12,526 bases of DNA from Bacteroidaceae bacterium (GCA_900765575.1 CAAFRW010000297.1:1-12526), one strand, 5' to 3'; shown: positions 1 through 7,128, counted from the first letter of the stretch. Notes: generated from the letters alone by a model not told the origin. Made by a program: numbers and translations.

Positions 1-1
1 C

Positions 2-1108
2 AAGACCATAAAGTGTCCTGCGGGTGGAAGCCGTTCCCTGACTACTACGGAGAATGCGGAAGGAAAAGTGGTGTTAACAGGCTTGACTCCGGAAACAGCC
101 TATACTGTAAATCTGCTTCGCGGAACCAAAACGCGCGGAACTATTACGTTTACTACAATTATCGATTTGGGAGATGCCAAACCGGTCTATGCCGATGCAA
201 CGCAAGAGGAACTGACAGCTATATTCGATGCCTTGGAAGCAGGAGATAAAGTATGTCTGTTGCCGGGAGAGGACGGACGCAGTGTATTCCCCACCATGGC
301 CGTTACACTGAAAGTGCCTTGCTCTGTGATGGCTTTGGTTACCAAACCTGTAACCACAGGTCTCAGCTTTACTATCGATACGGATGTGGCGGGAGATGTA
401 TCGATTGCAGACCTTAACTTTGTAGGAACGAAAGACAATGCGTTTATTACAGTCCTCAACATGTCTTCGGGCTCGAATGTGAAAGTTTCAGGTTGTAAGA
501 TAGATACTTACAAGAACCTGTTGCTGGAAACGGATGCTTCTACGGATGTAAATCTGGGTGATATGACATTCGATAACTGCGTGGTGACCAACATCTCGGG
601 TCGTGGTGTCGACTTCCAGAAGAAGAAAGTGCATTTTGCTACCTTTAACTTCCAGAATTCTACTGTTTACCAGGCATGTTCTGGACAAGACTTCCTTCGT
701 TTCGATTATACTTCAAAACGCGTGGGAGCTGTTTACAATGTAACCAACAATACCTTCTACGATGTGAAAGCAAGCAGTAAGGGATTGTTCTATATTCGTT
801 CGAATAACGCCGGCGACCAGGCATTTACTTGTAATGTAAGCAAGAATATCTTTGCCTTCTCATCAGACGTGACGGATGTATTCTTTAGCGAAGATGGAAA
901 AACAGACAATGTTATCCTCTCCGATAACTACTATTTCAATGCAACCTCATTGATAGACAGCTCTGTTTCAGGAGGTAAGGTATACGATACCGGAGGCAAG
1001 GTGACCGACCCGGGCTTTAAAGATGCTGCCAATGGCGACTTTACCATTTCGAATCAGGACATCAACTATTACAAGATTGGTGACCCGAGATGGCATCAGG
1101 CGCTTTAA
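2..1108 (+). CDS. Pectin-locus surface protein with FN3 end, DUF4957/DUF5123-like (3' part)
   Basis: The reading frame is open from base 2, so the gene begins upstream of the window; 368 residues are visible. The first 50 or so resemble the end of a fibronectin type III domain (LTPETAYTVNLLRG, then TITFTT). The rest is rich in short beta strands and Asn/Asp/Ser turns, as in a right-handed beta-helix. It ends with a DPGF...GDFTISN...YKIGDPRW pattern, which I recognise from DUF4957/DUF5123 proteins of Bacteroides pectin and rhamnogalacturonan loci. These are usually secreted surface lipoproteins thought to bind or help process pectic glycans; the signal peptide would lie off-window. No catalytic residues can be assigned. 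A GTG at 68 is an internal codon, not the start. The gene shares strand and likely pathway with the pectate lyase that begins at 12253. Family call fairly sure, function inferred. Confidence 0.85.
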   Translation, partial: KTIKCPAGGSRSLTTTENAEGKVVLTGLTPETAYTVNLLRGTKTRGTITFTTIIDLGDAKPVYADATQEELTAIFDALEAGDKVCLLPGEDGRSVFPTMAVTLKVPCSVMALVTKPVTTGLSFTIDTDVAGDVSIADLNFVGTKDNAFITVLNMSSGSNVKVSGCKIDTYKNLLLETDASTDVNLGDMTFDNCVVTNISGRGVDFQKKKVHFATFNFQNSTVYQACSGQDFLRFDYTSKRVGAVYNVTNNTFYDVKASSKGLFYIRSNNAGDQAFTCNVSKNIFAFSSDVTDVFFSEDGKTDNVILSDNYYFNATSLIDSSVSGGKVYDTGGKVTDPGFKDAANGDFTISNQDINYYKIGDPRWHQAL

Positions 1109-1140
1109 GAGATAACATATTATAGAGAGAATTGAGTGAA

Positions 1141-1186
1141 AGGGCTGTTGCGGAAGGAAATGAATAAGACCTTCCGTAACAGTCCT
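1141..1186. terminator. Convergent bidirectional terminator hairpin
   Basis: A 17-bp stem is formed by 1141-1157 and 1170-1186 around an 11-nt loop; 15 pairs are Watson-Crick and two are G-U. On the plus strand it is followed by a pyrimidine-rich CTTTCTTTCTCACTTTTT tract. It lies between the plus-strand gene ending at 1108 and the minus-strand gene ending at 1196, so it probably serves both. Its arm contains ACAGTCCTCTTT, whose reverse complement recurs in the hairpin at 10301-10344. Confidence 0.8.
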
Positions 1187-1195
1187 CTTTCTTTC

Positions 1196-1957
1196 TCACT
1201 TTTTCAGTATCCTTTCTATCGAATCGGTGCTCAACAGGTTCACAGTTTCGAATTTTCCTTTGTAGAATACAACCCAGTTGTTGAACACGCAAGGCAGCTC
1301 TTTTGCTTTTTGTAACGTATCCACTTTTCTGAAATCTACCGGAACCTTGTGCGCCTCGCAATACTGTTTTATCATTTCCATATATTGGGGAATATAAGGA
1401 CATTGCATGTCGTGGTAAATAACTAACTCTTGACTTTCAATGCGTTCTTCTTTCGCATTTCCCGCAAACTTAGGCGTTGTCCCGTCAAAAGAAAGGGCCA
1501 GCAAATCGTATCCGCTCTCTGTGGAATCCACTACTTTGAAACCAAAGTTCATGGCAAAGGACTGGTCGGAGAGCCACGCTTTCTGTTTCTTTGCCCCAAG
1601 CATGCAGATACCGGATTTACCTTGCTTTTTGGCATCGGCTATGCAATACTCCATCAGTTGTCTTCCGTACCCATGCCCTTTACAGTTACCTAACACCCAT
1701 AAACAGTAGATGTAATAATAGTTGTCGCCCGTAATGGGAACCCATGCCGTTTCGAGGGGAGCGTATTCAATAAAAACCGTTGCCTTTGCATGCAGCTTTC
1801 TAAAAACATGCCCTTCCTTCAGCCGGTCGGAGAGCCACTGCCGTTTGGCCTCTATACCTGGATGAAGCTTTTTACTGCGGATAATGCAACATAGATGCTC
1901 TTCGGCAAGGTTCTCTGCTGTCAGATTGATGAAATCAGTGGTTCTAGGTTCTTCCAT
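1196..1957 (-). CDS. GNAT family N-acetyltransferase with C-terminal YoaP-like domain
   Basis: A 253-residue protein. The N-terminal part (about 10-155) is a GNAT fold that would move an acetyl group from acetyl-CoA to an unknown amine; the acetyl-CoA loop is visible as GNCKGHGYGRQLM (90-102), followed by the acceptor-side NFGFKVVD. The C-terminal part (about 172-251) resembles a thioredoxin-like YoaP extension: a beta strand, then YHDMQCPYIP (Cys186-Pro187), a helix with EAHKVPVDFRKVDT, and a strand pair NNWVVFYKGKF. The length matches Bacillus YoaP-type proteins (about 250). No signal peptide or membrane segment, so cytoplasmic. The ATG at 1957 begins the GNAT domain with little extra sequence and lies about 115 nt behind a TATCTTTG box. 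Monocistronic, ending at a shared terminator. Substrate unknown; family call firm, the YoaP label moderately sure. Confidence 0.85.
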   Translation of the reverse strand: MEEPRTTDFINLTAENLAEEHLCCIIRSKKLHPGIEAKRQWLSDRLKEGHVFRKLHAKATVFIEYAPLETAWVPITGDNYYYIYCLWVLGNCKGHGYGRQLMEYCIADAKKQGKSGICMLGAKKQKAWLSDQSFAMNFGFKVVDSTESGYDLLALSFDGTTPKFAGNAKEERIESQELVIYHDMQCPYIPQYMEMIKQYCEAHKVPVDFRKVDTLQKAKELPCVFNNWVVFYKGKFETVNLLSTDSIERILKK

Positions 1958-2080
1958 CTCGATTGTTTTTATATGTTGGGCGTTATCTCCGTGTTGCGAA
2001 GTTCTTTCTTGGTTCGCAAACTTCTATAAAAAGATTGATTTATACGCCGGTTGAATAAAGGAATTGCTTTTCTTGTTTCG

Positions 2081-2088
2081 CAAAGATA
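2081..2088 (-). promoter_or_regulatory. Bacteroides -7 box for the acetyltransferase gene
   Basis: On the minus strand this reads TATCTTTG followed by CG, a perfect TAnnTTTG -7 element. Transcription would start near 2074, giving a leader of about 115 nt before the ATG at 1957. No good -33 TTTG is seen at the usual distance. A 7-bp inverted repeat (AGGAGGA 2112-2118, TCCTCCT 2129-2135) lies about 25-45 bp upstream of the box and could be an operator. Confidence 0.5.
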
Positions 2089-2290
2089 GGCAAATCTATT
2101 GGTGAGAGAAGAGGAGGATGAAGAATATTCCTCCTTTCGCCGTGTCGCTATGGGGCAGCTAAATGGAAACTTTACTTTTACGGCGTTGCTTTTACTTAAT
2201 AAATAAGGAGTTCCTGCACTCAATAACCTGGTTCTCTCTTGAAAAAAATAGAATAAAGGAATAGACTTATAATCAGGGTATTATAAATGC

Positions 2291-2444
2291 TGTGAGGTTG
2301 CGCTATCAACGTTGTGAGGTTGCGCTATCAACGTCGTGAGGTTGCGCTATCAACGTTGCGAGGTTGCGCTATCAACGTTGTGAGGTTGCGCTATCAACGT
2401 TGTGGGGTTGCACTATCAACGTTGCGAGGTTGTACTATACATGC
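2291..2444 (+). repeat. 22-bp tandem repeat array, seven units
   Basis: Seven head-to-tail units of exactly 22 bp start at 2291, 2313, 2335, 2357, 2379, 2401 and 2423. Units 1-5 differ at only one or two positions, unit 6 has two further changes, and unit 7 is degenerate in its 3' half; CGTGAGG after 2444 may be the start of an eighth. The core of each unit is GTTGCGCTATCAAC, itself a dyad (GTTG, 6-nt spacer, CAAC). Most junctions form the palindrome CAACGTTG. The 22-bp period keeps successive dyads on nearly the same helical face. No coding role is apparent. Confidence 0.95.
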
Positions 2445-2447
2445 CGT

Positions 2448-2538
2448 GAGGGGGAGTCTGTTCTGTCATCCCTCATACGAATGGGATGTTTACAGCTGTG
2501 TTTAAAAGACGGTGAGAGAGGGGGAGAGTCTGTTCTGT
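2448..2538. repeat. Imperfect direct repeat of a G-rich hairpin motif
   Basis: GAGGGGGAGTCTGTTCTGT at 2448-2466 recurs at 2518-2538 with a 2-bp insertion (GAGAGTC for GAGTC). The left copy can fold with CCCTC at 2470-2474, the right copy with the C-run at 2549-2556. This looks like a local duplication of a terminator-like element just downstream of the DltD-like gene. Confidence 0.6.
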
Positions 2539-2556
2539 TCTATTACCCCCCCCTCT
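2517..2556 (-). terminator. Probable terminator of the Dlt-like operon
   Basis: AGAGGGGG (2517-2524) pairs perfectly with CCCCCTCT (2549-2556) over a 24-nt loop. On the minus strand the hairpin begins 5 nt after the stop codon at 2562-2564 and is followed by CTCACCGTCTTTT. The stem is very GC-rich and is part of an eight-C run on the plus strand. The U-tract is short, so the assignment is moderate. Confidence 0.5.
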
Positions 2557-2561
2557 GTTTA

Positions 2562-3602
2562 TTATATTGAAGATGTATAGATTTCTTTCATCAGGCGGAT
2601 TCCCAACAACGGCCTGTAATGTCCTTTTTCGTAGTAATTATGCTTGTCGTTGGTATATTCGTTGATGCCGGTAAAATCGAATACATTTCCCTCGCCGAAC
2701 ATCTGTTTCAGGTATGTAACGTCTTCCGGATGGATGCGGACTTGGTTATAATCCGGACTGATAATGATTTTCACGGAAGTATGATGTTTTTGGCATACCT
2801 GTTTTATCTCTTCCAGAAGCTCTTGTTGCCGTTCCCTGATAACCTTCGGCGATAGGATTTCTTTTCCGCATCGAAAGTCCGGCTCTTGCTTTTTAAGAAA
2901 TTCTCCCGCTCTGTTCTCCCAATACATTTCCCCTTCTTCCTGTATCATCTTTTCTCTGGGGTTACGGATGTCGTTCGTTACCGGATTGCGGATAGGCCCG
3001 TAGGGGTTGATAACCCCTTTCATATAAGGGCGGTAAGTATGGAACAGACTGTAATCGATATAGGAAAACAACACATTCGGACTGAGAAAGGCTTGGCAGA
3101 ACTTTTTCTGGAAGTCGAACTCGCTGAGGCCTGAGATAGCCGGAGGAAGCACATTGCTGTATCCCGTCAGGAGCTGGTCGCGCCATAACGATTCTTTATC
3201 TAATATCAGAAGCAGGTTGTTTATTTTTGCATCGGCCTTGTCCAGCGCCTGTAACTTTAGCGTAATGGCCGGCAGACTTTCGGCATTGCCAAACAGGCGG
3301 ACTGCCCTGCCTCCGCAAAGGTACTTCTCCCACTCGTGGCAAGGATAAGCCATGGTGCAGGAGTTGCCTAGAATGTATGAATCGATGGGAATGGAATCCC
3401 GGTTGTTCAGGTAAGTTTGCCACCCTACGTACGATTCGTTTAATAGAACCGGCGACAGGTCATACCGTTTGTACGACTTTAAGACCATAAACGGGTCTGT
3501 CCATACATACACCGCCAGTATGGCTATGAACGGAATGGAAAGCAGGAAGAGTTTGGCAATGAAACGCATAGCAGCGCTTCGTTCACTATTTTTCTTTCTC
3601 AT
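2562..3602 (-). CDS. DltD-like SGNH-fold transferase, last gene of the Dlt-like operon
   Basis: A 346-residue protein with one N-terminal membrane anchor (about 15-35, FIAKLFLLSIPFIAILAVYV) and a large domain predicted outside the cytoplasm. SGNH-type features are visible: YILGNSCTMAYP (78-86) with the nucleophile candidate Ser81 after GN, and a C-terminal block ending YEKGHYRPLLG with His328. DltD enzymes carry DxxH here; this protein has ExxH (Glu325, His328). By analogy with DltD it would take an acyl group from the MBOAT and pass it to an envelope glycan. It is closer to the DltD/DUF1574-type membrane SGNH group in layout than to soluble esterases. The start is the ATG at 3602, 16 bp behind the MBOAT gene; an ATG at codon 12 (3569) is possible and would still keep the anchor. 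No clear ribosome-binding site. Role by position: good; orthology to true DltD: unproven. Confidence 0.75.
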   Translation of the reverse strand: MRKKNSERSAAMRFIAKLFLLSIPFIAILAVYVWTDPFMVLKSYKRYDLSPVLLNESYVGWQTYLNNRDSIPIDSYILGNSCTMAYPCHEWEKYLCGGRAVRLFGNAESLPAITLKLQALDKADAKINNLLLILDKESLWRDQLLTGYSNVLPPAISGLSEFDFQKKFCQAFLSPNVLFSYIDYSLFHTYRPYMKGVINPYGPIRNPVTNDIRNPREKMIQEEGEMYWENRAGEFLKKQEPDFRCGKEILSPKVIRERQQELLEEIKQVCQKHHTSVKIIISPDYNQVRIHPEDVTYLKQMFGEGNVFDFTGINEYTNDKHNYYEKGHYRPLLGIRLMKEIYTSSI

Positions 3603-3618
3603 AGTTGCAGTGTCATCA

Positions 3619-5007
3619 TCAGAATTGTAAATATATAAAGCTGCCTGAATCGAATTGCCCTAAGGTGAAAAACGCAATGGCCATTAAATAGTAAACGCTC
3701 CACCTTATTACGGTGGACTGTTTTTCCAGCGCTGCCAGCAAATCCCGTTTGGACATAAAGTACTCATAGAGCAGAATCAATATCAGGGTACTGCCTGCTA
3801 CAATGCAGTTGTGGTCCGGCATGCCGATACTGATTTCTTTCCAGCTGTAATGCACGTCGAATGAGATGTTCCGTATATAATAGAAAGCTTCGGAAATGGA
3901 GCTTGCACGGAAAAATATCAGGGAGAAGGCGAACAGCAGATAAGTCCTTATAATGGAAAGGGTGGAAAATAAGGGGTTGCCCATCCATTTCTTTACTTTG
4001 TTGCGGATGTTCATCGTCTTCATCTCATAAAAGATAATCAATCCCTGAATCAGTCCGTATACGGCAAAGTTCCATCCGGCTCCGTGCCAGATGCCTAGCC
4101 CGACAAATGTCAGCGTCAAACTCAGAAAGACACCCCATTGTCCCCATCCGCGCATGCTGGAAGCCAGCGGAAGATACAAATAATCTCTTACCCAGAACGA
4201 AAGGGACATGTGCCAGCGCCTCCAGAAGTCGGCCGTGGTTTGGGCAATAAACGGACGGTTGAAGTTGGGGCTCAGCCGGAATCCCAACATCAGTGCCCCT
4301 CCCAGTGCCATATCGGTATAACCGGAGAAATCGGCGTACAATTCTATCGGATAGAGCAGTCCGGCCATAAGCAGTTGCACTCCCGAGGCCGTATGCACCG
4401 AGTTGAAAATGCCGTCGATGTACGAACCGATGTAGTCGGCCAGAAGCAATTTCTTGACCAAGCCTACCACCATCAGTTTCATTCCGTAAGTCATGGAACT
4501 ATAGCGCACCGCCTTGTCTGATTTCAACTGGGGAAGCATGTCTGCGGCTCTTTCGATAGGCCCCGACAGGAACTTCATAAAGAAGAGCATGTATACAAGG
4601 AAGTCGGTCAGGTTCTTTTCCGGCTTCTCCTCCTGCCAATAGATTTCCGTCAGATAAGAGATAGCCTGAAAGGTATAGAACGAAATACCCAATGGAAACA
4701 GGAAATGGGCATCTATAAGCAGGTCGGCATATCGGGATGCCAGCCAACTTGTTATCAGGAAACAGACTCCCGAAACATAGATTTTTTGGATTGTTCTCTC
4801 CTGTTTCGCCTGCCCCATCCATCTGCCTAGATAGAAGGTTGCCAGCGATATAAAAAGAGCTATCGCCAGAAATGCGATATGGTAGAAACCGATAAAGACA
4901 AAACTGGCAGCTAGTAACACAGCTTTCTTATACCGGTGCGGGAGTACGTGGTACAAAATGAATGCACAGGCAAACAGCAGCACAAAGTTCAGCGATATGA
5001 ACGACAT
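3619..5007 (-). CDS. DltB/AlgI-like MBOAT O-acyltransferase with C-terminal FIYLQF shuttle motif
   Basis: A 462-residue polytopic membrane protein of usual MBOAT length. Family motifs are clear: PLGISFYTFQAISYL (105-119), YADFSGYTDMALG (224-236), RPF (251-253), FWRRWHMSLSFWVRDYLY (261-278) and FVGLGIWHGAGWNFAVYG (301-318) with catalytic His308. It should carry an acyl group from the carrier protein (Ser39 of the neighbouring gene) across the inner membrane. The protein ends exactly in FIYLQF (457-462), matching the hexapeptide acyl-shuttle motif whose tyrosine (here Tyr459) accepts the acyl group outside. In Gram-positive Dlt systems that motif sits on the separate microprotein DltX; no DltX-like frame is present here. 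The gene starts 3 bp after the carrier stop, suggesting translational coupling. Confidence 0.92.
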   Translation of the reverse strand: MSFISLNFVLLFACAFILYHVLPHRYKKAVLLAASFVFIGFYHIAFLAIALFISLATFYLGRWMGQAKQERTIQKIYVSGVCFLITSWLASRYADLLIDAHFLFPLGISFYTFQAISYLTEIYWQEEKPEKNLTDFLVYMLFFMKFLSGPIERAADMLPQLKSDKAVRYSSMTYGMKLMVVGLVKKLLLADYIGSYIDGIFNSVHTASGVQLLMAGLLYPIELYADFSGYTDMALGGALMLGFRLSPNFNRPFIAQTTADFWRRWHMSLSFWVRDYLYLPLASSMRGWGQWGVFLSLTLTFVGLGIWHGAGWNFAVYGLIQGLIIFYEMKTMNIRNKVKKWMGNPLFSTLSIIRTYLLFAFSLIFFRASSISEAFYYIRNISFDVHYSWKEISIGMPDHNCIVAGSTLILILLYEYFMSKRDLLAALEKQSTVIRWSVYYLMAIAFFTLGQFDSGSFIYLQF

Positions 5008-5010
5008 ACG

Positions 5011-5253
5011 TTATTGGGCTTTCGTTAAAATAGCTTGGCAGATGTCTCCTACATTTTTTAGCCGTACAATGTCCCTGAACGTGAACCGTACATTGAACTT
5101 CTTTTCTATTTGGCTGATTAACTGCATATTTGTCAGCGAATCCCATCCGTCTACATCCCGGGCGGTGGTTTCGTTTGTCAGCGCAATGTGTTCTCTTTTC
5201 AAAACGTCCTGAAATATCAGGTTCAATTCATTTAAAATAGTTTGTGTATCCAT
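5011..5253 (-). CDS. Acyl/peptidyl carrier protein of the Dlt-like operon
   Basis: An 80-residue acidic carrier protein, the normal size for DltC and free-standing carrier proteins. The phosphopantetheine site is Ser39 in DVDGWDSLTNMQLI (33-46), at the start of helix II; IEKKFNVRFTFRDIVRLKNVGDI fits helices II-III. The GWDSL form is common in carriers paired with MBOAT operons and differs from the DSxxTVEL-like site of many Gram-positive DltC proteins. It should be loaded by the adenylation enzyme encoded 6 bp upstream and hand its thioester to the MBOAT encoded 3 bp downstream. The phosphopantetheinyl transferase must be encoded elsewhere. Confidence 0.93.
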   Translation of the reverse strand: MDTQTILNELNLIFQDVLKREHIALTNETTARDVDGWDSLTNMQLISQIEKKFNVRFTFRDIVRLKNVGDICQAILTKAQ

Positions 5254-5259
5254 CTTTAT

Positions 5260-6972
5260 CTAAATTAGTTCTTGTATTTTCTTTCTGTCGGTTTTGCTGC
5301 TGTTGTTCAGCGGGAAAGAGGGGAGTTGGTGTATCTGTTTCGGTATCATGTAGAAAGGCAGCTTGCTGTGCATATACTCCTTTAAACGCGCCGTGTCCGC
5401 ATCACTGTGTTCGATAACCAGATGCAGCTCGCACTGGTGGTTCGCTCCGTATTTGGGCAGAACCACCACCCGGCATTTCCCTTGGAAGAAGCTCTTCGCT
5501 ACATGCTCTATTTCACTGAGTTCGATACGGAATCCCTGAAGTTTAATCTGCGAGTCTTTTCTTCCGCAGTAGATAATGTCTCCATCGGTATCCTTCCGGC
5601 AAAGGTCGCCTGTTCTGTAATAAATCTTCCCGTCAGGGACTTGAACGAGGCATTCCTTCGATTTGTCCGGTGCATTCCAATATCCCGCCATTATCTGGTC
5701 GCCACTAATCCACAGCTCTCCCGTTTCGCCCGCAGGCAGAGGCTTTCCCTCTTCGTCCATAATGAGCGTGTCTATACCGTCGAAAGGCTTACCGATAGCG
5801 GCCATGCCGTGATGATGCTTGCACGCGGTGGCCGGAATGGGATAGGCCGTACAGTAAATAGTTCCTTCCGTGGGGCCGTATAGATTCATAAAGCGGGCGT
5901 TGGGGGCACACTTTCTGAAAGCGGATAAAAGCTCTATATCAGAAGCTTCGGCCGTTACGACCAAATGTTTAAGTTCCGGGAGCTGTATCTCCGGGAAGTA
6001 GGGCAATAGAAGCTGAAGCAGCGAGGGAGCCACGGCCGCGAAGGTGAGGCGGTATTTTTCCAGTATATCTATTACATTGATATATTTCACACCCTCCGGC
6101 GATACGGTGTAAATGCACGCCCCTAAAGTCAGGGGATAGAGGAACGAAACGACAGAAACATCGAACGTCAGCTCAAACATTTGTAACATCCGGTCGTGTT
6201 CATTCAAATCCCATCCCAATTGGCCGTATGCGCGGTAAAAGGCATTCAGGTTCTTACGGGAGATAGGAACTCCTTTCGGCTCTCCGGTGCTGCCGGAGGT
6301 AAAGATAATATAGGCATTCTCTTTTTCATCCGTCTTGGTAGGGAATTCATGTGTCTCGTTAAAGGGTGAGGATAAGGAGGCAACCGCGGGTTGCAGCGCT
6401 GAGGTCTGTATAAACTCAAAGTCTTTGCTCCCCAGGTTTCTGCTTCCAGTGCTTTCGTCTTTCTGACTTTTGTTTCCTAAGTCTTTGCTTTCCTGCTTTA
6501 TGTTTCTCAGGTCATTGCTTTCTAAATCGTGGCTTTCCGGATTCTTACTGTCTTGAAGTATGTTTCCTGAATCCTTATCTCCCAGATTGGGACTTTTCTG
6601 TATATTGTCTCCTTTGTTTCCGTTCCCCAGATTCAACAACACTTGGTTGTCGGCATACAATATCAAGTGAAGGCCTGCCGTTTCGGCTATTTTCAAGTTT
6701 CTTTGTGCGGGGTAAGCCGGGTGTAGTATAACGTATGTTTTCCCGCTGATTAATACGGCTAATATCGATGCATACGTTTCCAGTCTGTCTTCCGCTACAA
6801 TCCCTATTACCTTTTCTTCCCTATCGGCCATCAGAACCACAATCTGATGTACCTTGGCCGATAGTTGTTCGTACGTGTAAGCTCTGTCGTTTATCACCAA
6901 TGCCTGGTTTCCGGCATACTTCTTAAAAGCCTTTACGATATCGCCTATCAAGTCTTTTTGTTCTTTTTCCAT
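5260..6972 (-). CDS. DltA-like amino-acid adenylation enzyme with decapeptide-repeat insert
   Basis: A 570-residue ANL-family enzyme that should activate an acid with ATP and load it on the adjacent carrier. Core motifs: A3 P-loop YIIFTSGSTGEPKGV (221-235), A4 FELTFDVSV (266-274), A5 NLYGPTEGT (363-371), A7 YYRTGDL (451-457), A8 GRKDSQIKLQGFRIE (470-484), and A10 NSSKTDRK (557-564) with the catalytic-lysine candidate Lys560. Asp271 stands where amino-acid-specific A-domains bind the alpha-amino group, so an amino acid substrate, perhaps D-alanine, is plausible. The pocket is not close enough to DltA to fix it; for example VVTAEASD replaces the FCGE-type segment of DltA. DltA is about 500 residues; the surplus here is the 70-residue insert at 115-184. 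First gene of the operon; the start at 6972 gives a short leader before the domain. Gram-negative Dlt-like systems exist, for example in Bordetella. Confidence 0.88.
   Translation of the reverse strand: MEKEQKDLIGDIVKAFKKYAGNQALVINDRAYTYEQLSAKVHQIVVLMADREEKVIGIVAEDRLETYASILAVLISGKTYVILHPAYPAQRNLKIAETAGLHLILYADNQVLLNLGNGNKGDNIQKSPNLGDKDSGNILQDSKNPESHDLESNDLRNIKQESKDLGNKSQKDESTGSRNLGSKDFEFIQTSALQPAVASLSSPFNETHEFPTKTDEKENAYIIFTSGSTGEPKGVPISRKNLNAFYRAYGQLGWDLNEHDRMLQMFELTFDVSVVSFLYPLTLGACIYTVSPEGVKYINVIDILEKYRLTFAAVAPSLLQLLLPYFPEIQLPELKHLVVTAEASDIELLSAFRKCAPNARFMNLYGPTEGTIYCTAYPIPATACKHHHGMAAIGKPFDGIDTLIMDEEGKPLPAGETGELWISGDQIMAGYWNAPDKSKECLVQVPDGKIYYRTGDLCRKDTDGDIIYCGRKDSQIKLQGFRIELSEIEHVAKSFFQGKCRVVVLPKYGANHQCELHLVIEHSDADTARLKEYMHSKLPFYMIPKQIHQLPSFPLNNSSKTDRKKIQELI
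6421..6630 (-). repeat. Seven 30-bp (10-residue) degenerate repeats inside the adenylation gene
   Basis: The DNA divides into seven exact 30-bp units beginning at 6421, 6451, 6481, 6511, 6541, 6571 and 6601, in frame with the coding sequence. They encode residues 115-184: LGNGNKGDNI, QKSPNLGDKD, SGNILQDSKN, PESHDLESND, LRNIKQESKD, LGNKSQKDES, TGSRNLGSKD. The loose consensus is xGNxxLxSKD, hydrophilic and rich in Asn, Lys, Asp and Ser. GTCTTTGCT recurs at 6421 and 6481, with GTCATTGCT at 6511. The block begins after the first N-terminal subdomain strands and ends 36 residues before the P-loop, so it should form a surface loop or a disordered linker. It looks like an old in-frame minisatellite that has drifted. 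Confidence 0.85.
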
Positions 6973-7128
6973 ATTCCTTTTAACGATTTAGAAAATATAA
7001 AAGTCTAGTTTTCGTGTTCTGCTTTATGAGGACACCGGAACTACTTCACGACCTATTGCCGTCTTTTATCTTTTCAATGCGCGAACGTTTGAATCTCTTG
7101 TTACTAACACCTTGATTGAAAAAACGTT

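Larger units (their letters stand above)
1958..2561. other. Gene-free gap with repeats between the Dlt-like operon and the acetyltransferase gene
   Basis: This 604-bp stretch holds no convincing gene. The short frames crossing 2314-2570 are translations of the tandem repeat and give low-complexity peptides. From left to right it contains the acetyltransferase leader and promoter, a 7-bp inverted repeat at 2112-2135, an AT-rich perfect inverted repeat (TTATAAT 2267-2273, ATTATAA 2280-2286), the 22-bp array from 2291, two related G-rich hairpins, and the terminator of the Dlt-like operon. Confidence 0.7.

Noticed and set aside
2267..2444. Iteron-type replication origin (AT-rich inverted repeat next to 22-bp repeats)
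   Set aside because: There is no replication initiator gene, DnaA box cluster or plasmid function in the window, and the neighbours are chromosomal-type genes.
2291..2444. CRISPR array
   Set aside because: The units are contiguous 22-bp repeats with no unique spacers and no cas genes nearby.
2314..2570. Open frames giving RLRYQRC/VALSTL-type repetitive peptides
   Set aside because: They are translations of the tandem DNA repeat; two overlapping frames are open for the same reason, neither has a plausible domain or start context.
4138..4521. Plus-strand frame of 127 codons opposite the MBOAT gene
   Set aside because: It lies wholly within the conserved MBOAT coding region on the other strand and its product shows no fold-like pattern.
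5407..5883. Plus-strand frame of 158 codons opposite the adenylation gene
   Set aside because: It mirrors the region encoding motifs A5-A8 of the adenylation enzyme; only the minus strand shows family motifs.
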